Positions 53,513 through 61,258 of a stretch of DNA of 64,000 bases are shown here, piece by piece. The notes below the pieces were generated by a model. The model saw only the letters and a list, made by a program, of their open reading frames with translations. It had not been told where the DNA came from and did no database searches. Source of the DNA: a virus; IMG/VR virus record IMGVR_UViG_3300029309_000010, positions 1-64,000 of that record; one strand, given 5' to 3'. Positions within the stretch are counted from its first letter, which is position 1; the number at the start of each line of letters is the position of its first letter. Made by a program: the position numbers and the translations under genes.

Positions 53513-55405
53513 TCAAATCGCAAATGGAATAAATGTTCCTTGAGGTTTTTCTTCTACCGAGGCGTTTTCTGAATCAAAAAATACTTTCGCATACCAATTG
53601 CCTAAAACCAAAGCAGAATAAGAGTCTTTTCTAGCTCTATTAGGCCCTTTCTGTCTTCTGAGATTTTGAGGCAAGTTAAATGACTGAGACCCCTGTGGGT
53701 TAGCTATGACTTCAATGTTGGCACATTCTGACTTTGTAAGTTCAACAACATACTTTTGATGGTCAAGCAGGTCTATCATCATTGCACCTTTAGAAGCTTT
53801 GGGCGCTTTTATGTCCCATTTTAATTTATCAATAGGTATATTCTTTTTTCTCTGCTCATCAAAGTGAGAGTCTATCGCTCTAGAGGCAAATAATATTCTT
53901 CTATGGTCTATCGCTGCTTGTAACATCTCATTAGCGTTTCTAATCCAGTTGGATGTAGGTTTTCTGAGTATGCAGTAATTTTTTTCTCTTACGTTATATT
54001 GATTCTTAAATGAGATAACATCTGAGTTCCAGTTTTCTGGTTTTTCTAAATCAGCCTCTATAACCCCTATCTTAACACTTTTGGATTTAAATAGTGCGCT
54101 TTCGTTACAGGAGTTTATAAACTGGACTCCTCCATTATAGTCACCGCATATACCAACAATATTAAAATGTTCTATTAGATATAGGAAATACTCCATGTGG
54201 TGCTTTAGAGAAACACCAGCTATAGCATAGCTGTGAACTAAGCAGATCTTTTGAGTGTCTCTGTCTAACTTGAAAACGTGCATCGCAAAATGATCAGCAC
54301 TTGTGTTACCCGCCCAGTTGGGGTCAAACGATAACAAATATTCATCACTAGGATTACCCACCACCTCCACTGCTGGAAGTTCCCCATCAGGTATCGTGCA
54401 AGCCGCCATCTTTGATAATCTAAAGTAGCCATCACTTTCATCAATAAATTGTGCTCCAAACTCACGCTTGAACTGCATCTCGCTCATTGTAGCCTTCGCC
54501 TGTTTAAGCAGGTTTTGATCATACAATCTTGGCGGGGCGCAGTCGTAACTAAGCTGCATTATTAGTCTATAAGCATCATCTTTAAATGAGTCCTCCTCTT
54601 CACCTTCTTTTACAGATAATCCATGAATTAAGTCCTCATATTTTTTATATAACTTATACATATACTCAAACTTAAATGATGGAGATGAAAGAATTATTAA
54701 CTTGTTGTTAGGCCAAATATACCGATCATCTTCTGTCATCTCGCCTTTGTCGATTAATTTGGATTCTAAATTATACAACTCTTCCCTTTCGATAGGATTC
54801 TCTACCACACCAAGGAAAGGTATGATAACTTCATTGAAAATCTTTTCAGGGATTGTCAAAAACTCATCCAAGACAATTCTGTTGAATCGAAATCCACGCA
54901 ACCTCTCACCGTTAGCTAACGGCAGAGCTATCGCTCTAGCTTTGCCTAAAGTTAATGTCCATTGGTCAGTTCCCTTCTGTATTTTAAATCCACACTCTTT
55001 AATTAGGCTGGCTTCGGGTTTGCTAACAATATCCTCCATCTTTTGGAAGATTTGCTTTGATTGCCTAAAGCTACCTGCAATAACACCTATATTTGAATTA
55101 GGATTGAGTAGACACTCCAGTAGGACATAGATCGCGGTAGAGAACGTCTTAGACATACCACGCGAGAAAACGAACATGGAATAGTCTGACACCATCATGC
55201 CCTTGATAGCCATCGCTTGAAATGGGAATAGCTTAACTCCTAAGAATAGCTCAGAAGTAAATGCTATGTTGTTGCGTAAGAATTTGTATAGCAAATACTT
55301 CGCTTCTTCTTCTTTGATACCGCCATCAATCTCTTTTAGAAAATTGTTAAGCTCTTGAGAAGAATGCTCAAGACGATATCCTTGTTTTCCTTTTGTCCAA
55401 GACAT
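53513..55405 (-). CDS. terL: Terminase large subunit
   Basis: The 630-residue packaging motor has an ATPase domain with a Walker A-like SRGMSKT at 81-87 and a Walker B-like RIVLDEF near 175. Its RNase H-like nuclease has LSFDPNWAGNTSADHFA and GICGDYNGG, supplying acidic metal ligands. It translocates and cuts the genome at the portal. It overlaps the ERCC4-type nuclease gene by 38 bases, so the two are translated together. Confidence 0.9.
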   Translation of the reverse strand: MSWTKGKQGYRLEHSSQELNNFLKEIDGGIKEEEAKYLLYKFLRNNIAFTSELFLGVKLFPFQAMAIKGMMVSDYSMFVFSRGMSKTFSTAIYVLLECLLNPNSNIGVIAGSFRQSKQIFQKMEDIVSKPEASLIKECGFKIQKGTDQWTLTLGKARAIALPLANGERLRGFRFNRIVLDEFLTIPEKIFNEVIIPFLGVVENPIEREELYNLESKLIDKGEMTEDDRYIWPNNKLIILSSPSFKFEYMYKLYKKYEDLIHGLSVKEGEEEDSFKDDAYRLIMQLSYDCAPPRLYDQNLLKQAKATMSEMQFKREFGAQFIDESDGYFRLSKMAACTIPDGELPAVEVVGNPSDEYLLSFDPNWAGNTSADHFAMHVFKLDRDTQKICLVHSYAIAGVSLKHHMEYFLYLIEHFNIVGICGDYNGGVQFINSCNESALFKSKSVKIGVIEADLEKPENWNSDVISFKNQYNVREKNYCILRKPTSNWIRNANEMLQAAIDHRRILFASRAIDSHFDEQRKKNIPIDKLKWDIKAPKASKGAMMIDLLDHQKYVVELTKSECANIEVIANPQGSQSFNLPQNLRRQKGPNRARKDSYSALVLGNWYAKVFFDSENASVEEKPQGTFIPFAI

Positions 55406-56318
55406 TTATTCTATCGTTTATAAAAAATTGTAAATCAACATCCCATAGCTTATCGCCATGATATAAGATTCGCGGTATAATCTTCTTCGCGCCCGATCTA
55501 TTGTGCGCAAATATGATTTGTATGTTTTTGGGGTAGTCTATAATTAAGCTTCTTATGTTGTGCCATAGATAACCAAGATTAGACTTAAACTTGGAAGTCT
55601 TATTGTCTGTTTCTAGTTTGTCTATGGTTGTTTCTGCTACAACAAACATATATGACCCAAATTGAACACAACGATCCATCTCTCTCCTAAACCTCTCGAT
55701 GTCCTTGCCAAAGGTTTGCCTAAAGTCATCCTGTGACTTGCGGTCAACAAATGTTTTTGTATATAGGTCACCTCTGGCTGTATAATCGCCAAAGTCTAAC
55801 TTATTGGTAACAGAGTCCTTAAACTTGAGGGGAGCCTTCTCTCTAGTGTCTGTAAACAGAGGAATGGTAGAATAATCATACTTCCAGAAATCTTTTGGTA
55901 GATTTGACTTAAAGTAATTCTCTACTCCAATGTCATCCAAGAAACTAGAATAAGAACCCCAAATCTTCTTGTAGTCTGCTATGTTAGCCATATTGCACAA
56001 ATCATAATAAAGGTTCGGGGGCGATACCTTTATTTCTTTTAGCTCAAACTTTTCTTGCGCTTTCGCTTGTATGTATGTTTTGACATCCTCTCTTGGAGAC
56101 TCGTCAATCCAGAGCTTAAAATTACGGTGACTATTAAAGTCATCCCTAAAATACCTATCATAAGATTTGAAAGCAAGTTTTTCACCAGTGTATAAATCCT
56201 CCTTGTTATAATGCTTAACATAGTAATCACCTATGGTAAGCGTGTGAGCTTTTAGGTGCGCGTGGAAACTACGCTTGTTATCAAACTGTTTACCACATTC
56301 TAAACAAGTAAACTCCAT
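55368..56318 (-). CDS. C2H2 zinc finger plus ERCC4 (XPF-type) nuclease
   Basis: The 316-residue protein has an N-terminal zinc finger (FTCLECGKQFDNKRSFHAHLKAH, C2H2 type). After residue 150 comes an ERCC4 domain: TDTREKAPLKF, KLDFGDYTARG and FVDRKSQDDF, the DxRE...GDY...DRKS active-site pattern. Such enzymes cut branched or structured DNA. It lies between the small-terminase candidate and TerL with overlaps on both sides, so resolving branched DNA before packaging is a sensible role. Confidence 0.85.
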   Translation of the reverse strand: MEFTCLECGKQFDNKRSFHAHLKAHTLTIGDYYVKHYNKEDLYTGEKLAFKSYDRYFRDDFNSHRNFKLWIDESPREDVKTYIQAKAQEKFELKEIKVSPPNLYYDLCNMANIADYKKIWGSYSSFLDDIGVENYFKSNLPKDFWKYDYSTIPLFTDTREKAPLKFKDSVTNKLDFGDYTARGDLYTKTFVDRKSQDDFRQTFGKDIERFRREMDRCVQFGSYMFVVAETTIDKLETDNKTSKFKSNLGYLWHNIRSLIIDYPKNIQIIFAHNRSGAKKIIPRILYHGDKLWDVDLQFFINDRINVLDKRKTRISS

Positions 56319-57379
56319 TACAGCATCTCCTTTTTAGATATTCCCAAAATACGAGCTTTGTATTCGTCCATAGACTCAAGACGGTCAGCTTCTTCCTCGA
56401 TCAGCTTGTTCTGCATCTCTGCCATCATAATCATGCGATCACGCTCTTCCTTCTCTTGGAATGCTTCAACTAACGCAGCGATACTCCCGTTCTGCTCTCC
56501 TCTTGCCTTTAAACGCGCCTGACGGCTTCCGTTGAGGTCTTTAGTCAAAGATTCGATTCTCTTCTCACATTGGTTCAGCTCCTCACTGGTGACCTTTATA
56601 AGCTCAGTAAGACGCAATGTCATATCACGCTCATTATCAGTGTCGTTGAGCATTGTGTTCAGTCTGTCTATTCTTTGTTGAATATGTTTCTGTCTAACAT
56701 AGTTTGTGCAGACAGTAATATACAAATTTAACTCATCATTAGTCAAATCAGGCTTATCCCAGATTGTTCTGACAAATTCACTCTCAAATAAGTCTCTGTC
56801 AGCTATTATTGAGTATTGATTTATAAAATGCACGAACCTCGGACTCTTCAGGTAGAAGAGCAACTTCTCACACATCTTTTTTTGTTTTGTTTGTATTGTT
56901 ATTTCATCGAAGGTTTGACCAGCCCAGTCATTTACCTTCTTAATAGCTCTAGAAAGCGATTTGGGAGGCGACCACTTGTCGTTGGTTATCATCTCATTGT
57001 CATCGACTATCTCGGGTCTGTATCGACGTAGGAACTCCATTACGGTCCTATGCTGTTGAGTAAGAGGTTGTATATCTCTGTCTTTAAATGTTAGCCTCGT
57101 AATCTCTAGAGCATTCATGCCTCGCTCTACGTTGTTACCCATCAAAAATTGTTTCTGTTCGGGTGTTAGATCAATTTCTTCGACTCTAGCTACTAAAGTA
57201 GTAGTAAAATCTAAATTATTTTTAATTAAAAACGCTCTAACAGCTCTTCCTTCTTTAGATCTGCCGTCTAACGACGAATTTTTAAACACAGTTTGCGTAA
57301 TGTGCTTCAAATCTGGATTTTTATCGAACTCATCGGCGATTTGCTCCTTCTGATCCTCTGTTAACTCAAAATCACTCAT
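56318..57379 (-). CDS. Helical DNA-binding protein, small-terminase candidate
   Basis: The 353-residue protein is mostly helical. Its N-terminal half has helix-turn-helix-like parts (LTEDQKEQIADEFDKNPDLKHITQTVF, LTFKDRDIQPLTQQHRTVMEFLRRYRP). Its C-terminal part is a charged coiled coil (ELNQCEKRIESLTKDL ... EKEERDRMIMMAEMQNKL). It sits just upstream of the terminase-associated nuclease. A small-terminase role is likely but not proved; it is larger than most TerS proteins. Confidence 0.5.
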   Translation of the reverse strand: MSDFELTEDQKEQIADEFDKNPDLKHITQTVFKNSSLDGRSKEGRAVRAFLIKNNLDFTTTLVARVEEIDLTPEQKQFLMGNNVERGMNALEITRLTFKDRDIQPLTQQHRTVMEFLRRYRPEIVDDNEMITNDKWSPPKSLSRAIKKVNDWAGQTFDEITIQTKQKKMCEKLLFYLKSPRFVHFINQYSIIADRDLFESEFVRTIWDKPDLTNDELNLYITVCTNYVRQKHIQQRIDRLNTMLNDTDNERDMTLRLTELIKVTSEELNQCEKRIESLTKDLNGSRQARLKARGEQNGSIAALVEAFQEKEERDRMIMMAEMQNKLIEEEADRLESMDEYKARILGISKKEML

Positions 57380-58053
57380 AATATATCGTTATCCTTCATT
57401 ATCTTAAGGGCGATTATATAAAATTTCTTTTTTAAATTCGCCATTTGTTTATATCTTGGTTTTTTTCTCTTGGAAGAGTCGGCTTTGAACCCAAATTTCT
57501 TTGCAACATCATTCTCATCAATGTTTTCGATGTATAACATAAAATATATCTTCTTGTGCTTTTCACTTAACTGATCCATAACAAGATTATGCAACTTCAT
57601 CGAAGAACCCTTATAATCTACAAAATCCTTTATTGTAGCAGTCCCCGTCGATACTCCTTCCTCTAAAGCAAGTGGTAACTTCAAATTGTAAGCTTTTTCT
57701 TTTTTCTTCTTCCACTTAGCGAATTCTGCACAAGTTTCATCTTGTTCCTCACTTTTTGTATAATCACAAAATGTTGCCCCCATATTATGAGGACATCTCA
57801 AACAAGGCTTGGCGAAACTAGAATAATTATTACGAATCAGATTCTTTATCTGATTTGATATAATCATCGAAGCCCAAGGCTTGAATGGTCGAGACTGATC
57901 CCAAAGGTGCCACTTCTTAAATATATGTAAGCGTATTATTTGACAGACATCATCATAGTCCATCCACGCCAAGGCGCTTAATTGCCACTTAGGTCTATAT
58001 TTTTTTAGAAGTTCTTCTAGATCATCACGTTGACTGTCAAAATTATGACTCAT
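57376..58053 (-). CDS. Second sigma-70-like factor with a zinc-binding insert
   Basis: The start at ATG 58053 gives 225 residues. FKPWASMIISNQIKNLIRNNYS resembles sigma region 2 (wi...i.n.i.d..R), CLRCPHNMGATFC is a zinc-finger-like insert, and the C-terminal part (MDQLSEKHKKIYFMLYIENIDENDVAKKFGFK) resembles region 4 (Ls...r.v..L....g.s..EIA...G). Position at the head of the morphogenesis block suggests control of late genes, like T4 gp55. Overlaps the zinc-ribbon gene upstream and the next gene downstream. Confidence 0.65.
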   Translation of the reverse strand: MSHNFDSQRDDLEELLKKYRPKWQLSALAWMDYDDVCQIIRLHIFKKWHLWDQSRPFKPWASMIISNQIKNLIRNNYSSFAKPCLRCPHNMGATFCDYTKSEEQDETCAEFAKWKKKKEKAYNLKLPLALEEGVSTGTATIKDFVDYKGSSMKLHNLVMDQLSEKHKKIYFMLYIENIDENDVAKKFGFKADSSKRKKPRYKQMANLKKKFYIIALKIMKDNDIL

Positions 58054-58408
58054 CAATATCTCTCATACGAGATGAGGCACAATCCTGAATAGTTTTGTCT
58101 AACAGAGCTTGACCATCTGGATCTTTAGATGCTGGTCGCTTATAATCACCTCTAGGCATATTTGCCTCTGAAGAAGTAACGGAACTCCAAAGTTGTCCTA
58201 AATTAGTTTTCTGAGTGGACACTTCTGCCACAATCCCCCTCTTCAACTTATTTAAATCTAAATCCAACTCATTTTCCTCTTCAGGCTCTTGTTTTTTGGA
58301 AGAGGTCGATAATGAAGCTATGCCTTGCCCACAACTTGAGCAAAATTTTGGCTTCGTGACCTCATACAAGATTTTAAATCCACATGATACACAAAAAAGT
58401 TTGTTCAT
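58043..58408 (-). CDS. Zinc-ribbon protein upstream of the sigma-like factor
   Basis: The 121-residue protein begins MNKLFCVSCGFKILYEVTKPKFCSSCGQG, four cysteines in two CxxC pairs that should bind zinc. An acidic linker and a disordered C-terminus follow. It starts at ATG 58408 with a promoter-like sequence in the end of phoH. It may be a transcription co-factor for the sigma-like protein with which it overlaps; this is inferred from position. Confidence 0.6.
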   Translation of the reverse strand: MNKLFCVSCGFKILYEVTKPKFCSSCGQGIASLSTSSKKQEPEEENELDLDLNKLKRGIVAEVSTQKTNLGQLWSSVTSSEANMPRGDYKRPASKDPDGQALLDKTIQDCASSRMRDIDES

Positions 58409-58413
58409 GGCTA

Positions 58414-58442
58414 ATTTTATTAATATATATCGCTTTTTTCAA
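58414..58442 (-). promoter_or_regulatory. Promoter-like sequence inside the phoH 3' end
   Basis: Leftward TTGAAA (58442-58437), 17 bases, TAAAAT (58419-58414), five bases, ATG 58408. TTG to ATG is 34 bases, as in the right arm. It would give a leaderless message for the zinc-ribbon and sigma-like genes. Confidence 0.5.
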
Positions 58443-59097
58443 TTTTATCTACTAAGTAGCTTATGATCTTATCTCTCATAACGTCATCCTTAGTAAACTT
58501 AAGATGATGAATGCCATATGAACGGCTTTCCTCATCATCGAACACCTTGCAGAATTTACTGAACCCAGTAGAGTATATATCACTCTGCATTGTATCCCCG
58601 CATACAAACAACGTAGTATTCGTGCTGATTCGCGTTAATACTGTTGTTAGTTCTTTTACTGTCATATTTTGCGCCTCATCAACTATAACAACCTTGTTCT
58701 TCCAAGTCGCACCCCTTAGAAAGTTAATCGGGGCCGCATCTACCGCATCCCGCTGGTCTAATTGATGTCTCTCATGGTCACTTAAAAGTTCACTCAACTT
58801 ATCTTCCAACGGACCAATATAAGGATTAAATTTATCATCCATGCTTCCTTTCAGAAAACCCATCCCCTTCTCCGCACTCTCAGCCAAACTCCTTAAATAT
58901 AGGATCTTAAGCAGAGTGTCCTGATTGTGTTTATATATTGCTGTATACACTGACAAAAATGTCTTAGCCGTCCCAGCTGGTCCACTAATAAATACTACCC
59001 GCGTATCGGGGTTCCTCATGATCTTATGGAATTGACTCTGTTTTTCTGTAAGTTCTATATGACCTAACAAAAAAGAGTTTTTATATTTATATGACAT
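58420..59097 (-). CDS. phoH: PhoH-like ATPase
   Basis: The 225-residue P-loop protein has Walker A FISGPAGTAKTF near residue 36, Walker B VVIVDEAQNM near 137, and LTRISTNTTLFVCGDTMQSD, typical of PhoH (superfamily 1 helicase-like ATPases). PhoH is widespread in phages, especially marine ones; its role is not settled. It is the first gene of the leftward late block. Confidence 0.9.
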   Translation of the reverse strand: MSYKYKNSFLLGHIELTEKQSQFHKIMRNPDTRVVFISGPAGTAKTFLSVYTAIYKHNQDTLLKILYLRSLAESAEKGMGFLKGSMDDKFNPYIGPLEDKLSELLSDHERHQLDQRDAVDAAPINFLRGATWKNKVVIVDEAQNMTVKELTTVLTRISTNTTLFVCGDTMQSDIYSTGFSKFCKVFDDEESRSYGIHHLKFTKDDVMRDKIISYLVDKIEKSDIY

Positions 59098-59256
59098 ATA
59101 TGTTCTTTTTTACACGAATAACTGAATGGGTGCCTACTTGTTTATAGAATTCGCCACCCCCCTGCGCGTTGCGCGTCAAGTCAAAAAGTCAATATTCTAA
59201 AAAAACCCTACCCTGCCTGCCCTGCAAAAAAAAATCACTTTTTATGCGATTAGGGC
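59098..59256. other. Intergenic junction between the leftward and rightward genome arms
   Basis: Divergent region between phoH and the first right-arm gene, in which base composition changes from AT-rich to GC-rich. It holds TTGCGCG in tandem near 59168, poly-A tracts near 59201 and 59226, and GTGTAAAAAA 18 bases before phoH. No clear -35/-10 pair for phoH was found. I see no gene. Confidence 0.5.
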
Positions 59257-59284
59257 TTGCGCTCAACAGGATCTGTAGTATAAT
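59257..59284 (+). promoter_or_regulatory. Leaderless promoter of the first right-arm gene
   Basis: TTGCGC (59257-59262), 16 bases, TATAAT (59279-59284), six bases, ATG 59291. A-tracts upstream could act as UP elements. Confidence 0.85.
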
Positions 59285-59290
59285 GCTCAC

Positions 59291-59557
59291 ATGACTAAGA
59301 CAAAGACCACCTACAGAACCACCATCGACTTCCTCAACGACTGCGACACAGTGATCTTCGAACACGAAGGTGTCGAGCACGAGGGAGAAGTCACCTTGCA
59401 CGATCCTGAGATCCACGAAGATGACTGCCCAGAGGGGCACGTTTACATTCTGTTTCCTGCCATCGCAGGACAAGAAGAGTATCCCTTCGGGATGCCAGTC
59501 CACGAGGACGACATAGTCGCTAAGATCGACGAGGACGGCGAGAGGATCGAGCTGTAG
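59291..59557 (+). CDS. Acidic small protein, unknown
   Basis: The 88-residue protein begins MTKTKTTYRTTIDFLNDCDT and is strongly acidic with many His (HEGVEHEGEV ... HDPEIHEDDCPEGH), ending DEDGERIEL. It is the first of the small GC-rich genes and has a strong promoter with a leaderless start. Acidity would fit a DNA-mimic or inhibitor, but nothing specific is seen. Confidence 0.7.
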   Translation: MTKTKTTYRTTIDFLNDCDTVIFEHEGVEHEGEVTLHDPEIHEDDCPEGHVYILFPAIAGQEEYPFGMPVHEDDIVAKIDEDGERIEL

Positions 59558-59592
59558 GCGCTAAAAAAAAAGAAAAAAAAGCGCGATTCCCC

Positions 59593-59620
59593 TTGCGCCC
59601 ACGCTAAAATCAGCTATAAT
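59593..59620 (+). promoter_or_regulatory. Leaderless promoter of the second right-arm gene
   Basis: TTGCGC (59593-59598), 16 bases, TATAAT (59615-59620), six bases, ATG 59627. Upstream is a long A-tract flanked by short inverted arms GCGCT and AGCGC (about 59558-59586). Confidence 0.85.
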
Positions 59621-59626
59621 ATCCCC

Positions 59627-59875
59627 ATGACTCAGGAAGACATCATGACCCGCCCGACTGACAACTACTACGTGGTGACCGCTGCCTCACGCGCCGACTC
59701 TATGAGTCGCGTGCTGGTGGGTGGCACCGTGAACAAGCCGCTTGCCCTCGCTATCGGAGAGCAGCAGATCGCTGGGATGGTGAGCGGTTTCGCCTCCCGC
59801 GCCGAGGCACTTGAGACATACCCCGAGATGCGCGGCGACCTCATCCCTCGCCCTCTCCCTCTTCCTACCCTGTAA
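59627..59875 (+). CDS. Small protein, paralogue of the 60439 gene
   Basis: The 82-residue protein contains FASRAEALETYPEMRGD near its C-terminus, matched by FASRAEAVEAYPDWEEE in the gene at 60439. The shared block shows that the two are related. The rest (NYYVVTAASRADSMSRVLVGGT) is short. Function unknown; leaderless start from a consensus promoter. Confidence 0.65.
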   Translation: MTQEDIMTRPTDNYYVVTAASRADSMSRVLVGGTVNKPLALAIGEQQIAGMVSGFASRAEALETYPEMRGDLIPRPLPLPTL

Positions 59876-59893
59876 TCACTAACAAGTAATCAA

Positions 59894-60187
59894 ATGAAAC
59901 TCACATTCCAATACCTCAAACAGTTCACCATCACCGCCATCGTGTTCACTCAAGCCATCTCCCTCATCATACTTGGGTTGATCTGGTGGTTCAGTGGTTC
60001 AGCAGCAGCAGTCAACTACATCAAGACGCAATACGTGGGCGACTACATGAATCAGGAGGGCCTAGTTCTCTGGCTTACAGTGTTCGCGCTTCTTGGGTCG
60101 CTCTTCTGCGCCCCCATCGCTGCCTTTTTTCACTGGCGCTCTGATCTAGCCCCAATCCCTACCCACAAAAAAAAAGTGCGTGGCTAG
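59894..60187 (+). CDS. Small inner-membrane protein with two helices
   Basis: The 97-residue product has two hydrophobic helices, about residues 10-32 (FTITAIVFTQAISLIILGLI) and 58-78 (LVLWLTVFALLGSLFCAP), with a basic C-terminal end (HKKKVRG). It follows the previous gene by 18 bases and probably shares its message. It could be a holin-like or superinfection protein; nothing decides between these. Confidence 0.6.
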   Translation: MKLTFQYLKQFTITAIVFTQAISLIILGLIWWFSGSAAAVNYIKTQYVGDYMNQEGLVLWLTVFALLGSLFCAPIAAFFHWRSDLAPIPTHKKKVRG

Positions 60188-60228
60188 GTAAAAAAAATCT
60201 TGACATCCGTCTGTAGGGTGTCGCTGTC

Positions 60229-60294
60229 ATGGGAGGCCCCGTTCCCCGCTTGGGGGGCGGGGCTAACCCGTTGCCTCAAGATCACAAGTCATAA
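60229..60294 (+). CDS. Possible 21-residue peptide ending in element A
   Basis: ATG 60229 runs to the TAA at positions 5-7 of the 83-bp element, so it would end as the other right-arm genes do. The DNA also encodes a strong hairpin at 60236-60263. TTGACA at 60200 has no convincing -10 at the usual distance. The peptide has no recognisable feature, and it may be only an RNA. Confidence 0.22.
   Translation: MGGPVPRLGGGANPLPQDHKS
60236..60263 (+). other. GC-rich 12-bp hairpin
   Basis: GCCCCGTTCCCC, loop GCTT, GGGGGGCGGGGC pairs along 12 bp (two G-U). No T-run follows, so it is not a plain intrinsic terminator. It resembles the stem of the terminator before the tRNA (63420-63456). Confidence 0.6.
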
Positions 60295-60370
60295 CTCGTT
60301 GACACTCAAGGACTTACGAGGGCGCGGCCCCCGCAAACTCGTAACTCGTTGACGCTCAGTCAGTTACGAG
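60288..60370 (+). repeat. 83-bp stem-loop element, copy A
   Basis: Two 33-bp units (60288-60320, 60338-60370) separated by 17 GC-rich bases. Each unit is two 15-base arms around three bases. TAA at positions 5-7 ends the possible 21-residue frame. An A-rich tract and the promoter of the 60439 gene follow. Confidence 0.85.
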
Positions 60371-60404
60371 GGTAAAAAAAAGAAATAAAAAACGCATTTA
60401 GGGC

Positions 60405-60432
60405 TTGCGGTTAGGCGCAGCTGTGCTAGTAT
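60405..60432 (+). promoter_or_regulatory. Leaderless promoter of the 60439 gene
   Basis: TTGCGG (60405-60410), 16 bases, TAGTAT (60427-60432), six bases, ATG 60439, preceded by an A-rich tract after element A. Confidence 0.8.
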
Positions 60433-60438
60433 TCCCCC

Positions 60439-60639
60439 ATGACAGTAACTGAAACTACCCCTCGCCCCCGCCCGTTTTTCATGGTGATCCGCCCGAGCCG
60501 CGTTCACGCGGGCTTTTGCCTCCTCTGGTGTGGCGAGGACCGCCATGATGCCCCCTACGGCCACCCGATGGCTTTCGCTTCCCGCGCCGAGGCGGTCGAG
60601 GCGTATCCCGATTGGGAAGAGGAGATCATGACCTCCTAA
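60439..60639 (+). CDS. Small protein, paralogue of the 59627 gene
   Basis: The 66-residue product shares FASRAEAVEAYPDW with the 59627 product (FASRAEALETYPEM). The first part (MTVTETTPRPRPFFMVIRPS) is proline-rich and basic. Its stop codon is positions 5-7 of element B. Function unknown. Confidence 0.65.
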   Translation: MTVTETTPRPRPFFMVIRPSRVHAGFCLLWCGEDRHDAPYGHPMAFASRAEAVEAYPDWEEEIMTS

Positions 60640-60715
60640 GTCACTAAGCCTCAATGAGTTATGAGGCGCGGCCCCCCGCCGCCTCGTAACTCGTTGATAC
60701 TCAAAGAGTTATGAC
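60633..60715 (+). repeat. 83-bp stem-loop element, copy B
   Basis: Units 60633-60665 and 60683-60715 with a 17-base GC spacer. The 3' arm of unit 1 and the 5' arm of unit 2 pair over all 15 bases when two G-U pairs are allowed. TAA at positions 5-7 is the stop of the 60439 gene. Confidence 0.87.
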
Positions 60716-60832
60716 TTAAGTTCTAAAACCGCATCTTTTACTATAGGCTGTCAAGTCAAATATTTGGCTATTTGCTATTTGTTGTTCTAACCTGCAACCT
60801 GAATTAAAAATGATTTTTTAATGAAAAAAATG

Positions 60833-60860
60833 TTGCGTAGTCTGCGGTTCTGGCTATACT
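60833..60860 (+). promoter_or_regulatory. Leaderless promoter of the 60867 gene
   Basis: TTGCGT (60833-60838), 16 bases, TATACT (60855-60860), six bases (GTGGAC), ATG 60867. Poly-A and AT-rich sequence precede it. The 117 bases between element B and this promoter hold no gene I can support. Confidence 0.83.
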
Positions 60861-60866
60861 GTGGAC

Positions 60867-61076
60867 ATGACAGTTGATCAGGCACTAGCCAAACTAATGA
60901 AAGCAGAAGCTGCACTTGAGGTTGAGCGCAATAAGCACAACGCCCTTCGGATGGACATATCGGGAGTGCAAGGCCAGCTCAGTGTTGTTACTATGTTCTG
61001 CAAGGACGAGTCTGCTAAGTCAGACCTAAATGACTCCATCAAGAAAATCCAAACTGCATTAAACAATGATCAATAG
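60867..61076 (+). CDS. Small coiled-coil protein
   Basis: From ATG 60867 it encodes 69 residues beginning MTVDQALAKLMKAEAALEVE, with a heptad-like helix, then a short segment and SDLNDSIKKIQTALNNDQ. A GTG six bases upstream would lie inside the leader and is unlikely. Overlaps the next gene by 11 bases. Unknown function. Confidence 0.65.
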   Translation: MTVDQALAKLMKAEAALEVERNKHNALRMDISGVQGQLSVVTMFCKDESAKSDLNDSIKKIQTALNNDQ

Positions 61077-61257
61077 AATAGACCAGATTCTCTCGAATCT
61101 CCAGTGCGCCGCCGTCGATGGTGGCTTTAGCCTGTCCGTCAAAGACGGGGAAATCGTTGCCAAGGATCTGATCTCTGAGCAGCCTCTTGAGTTTATCGTC
61201 CGCTTCACTGGGGACGACATCTCTGATGTATCAGTAAAACCACTAACAAAAAAGTAA
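61066..61257 (+). CDS. Small protein, unknown
   Basis: The 63-residue protein begins MINRIDQILSNLQCAAVDGGF and has alternating polar and hydrophobic residues. It overlaps its upstream neighbour by 11 bases and lies one base before the next gene. No motif. Co-expressed with the genes from 60867 to 62109. Confidence 0.6.
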   Translation: MINRIDQILSNLQCAAVDGGFSLSVKDGEIVAKDLISEQPLEFIVRFTGDDISDVSVKPLTKK

Positions 61258-61258
61258 C

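Noticed and set aside
59189-59503. Minus-strand frame opposite the first right-arm gene
   Set aside because: It covers the promoter and coding region of the plus-strand gene, and no promoter or ribosome site supports it.
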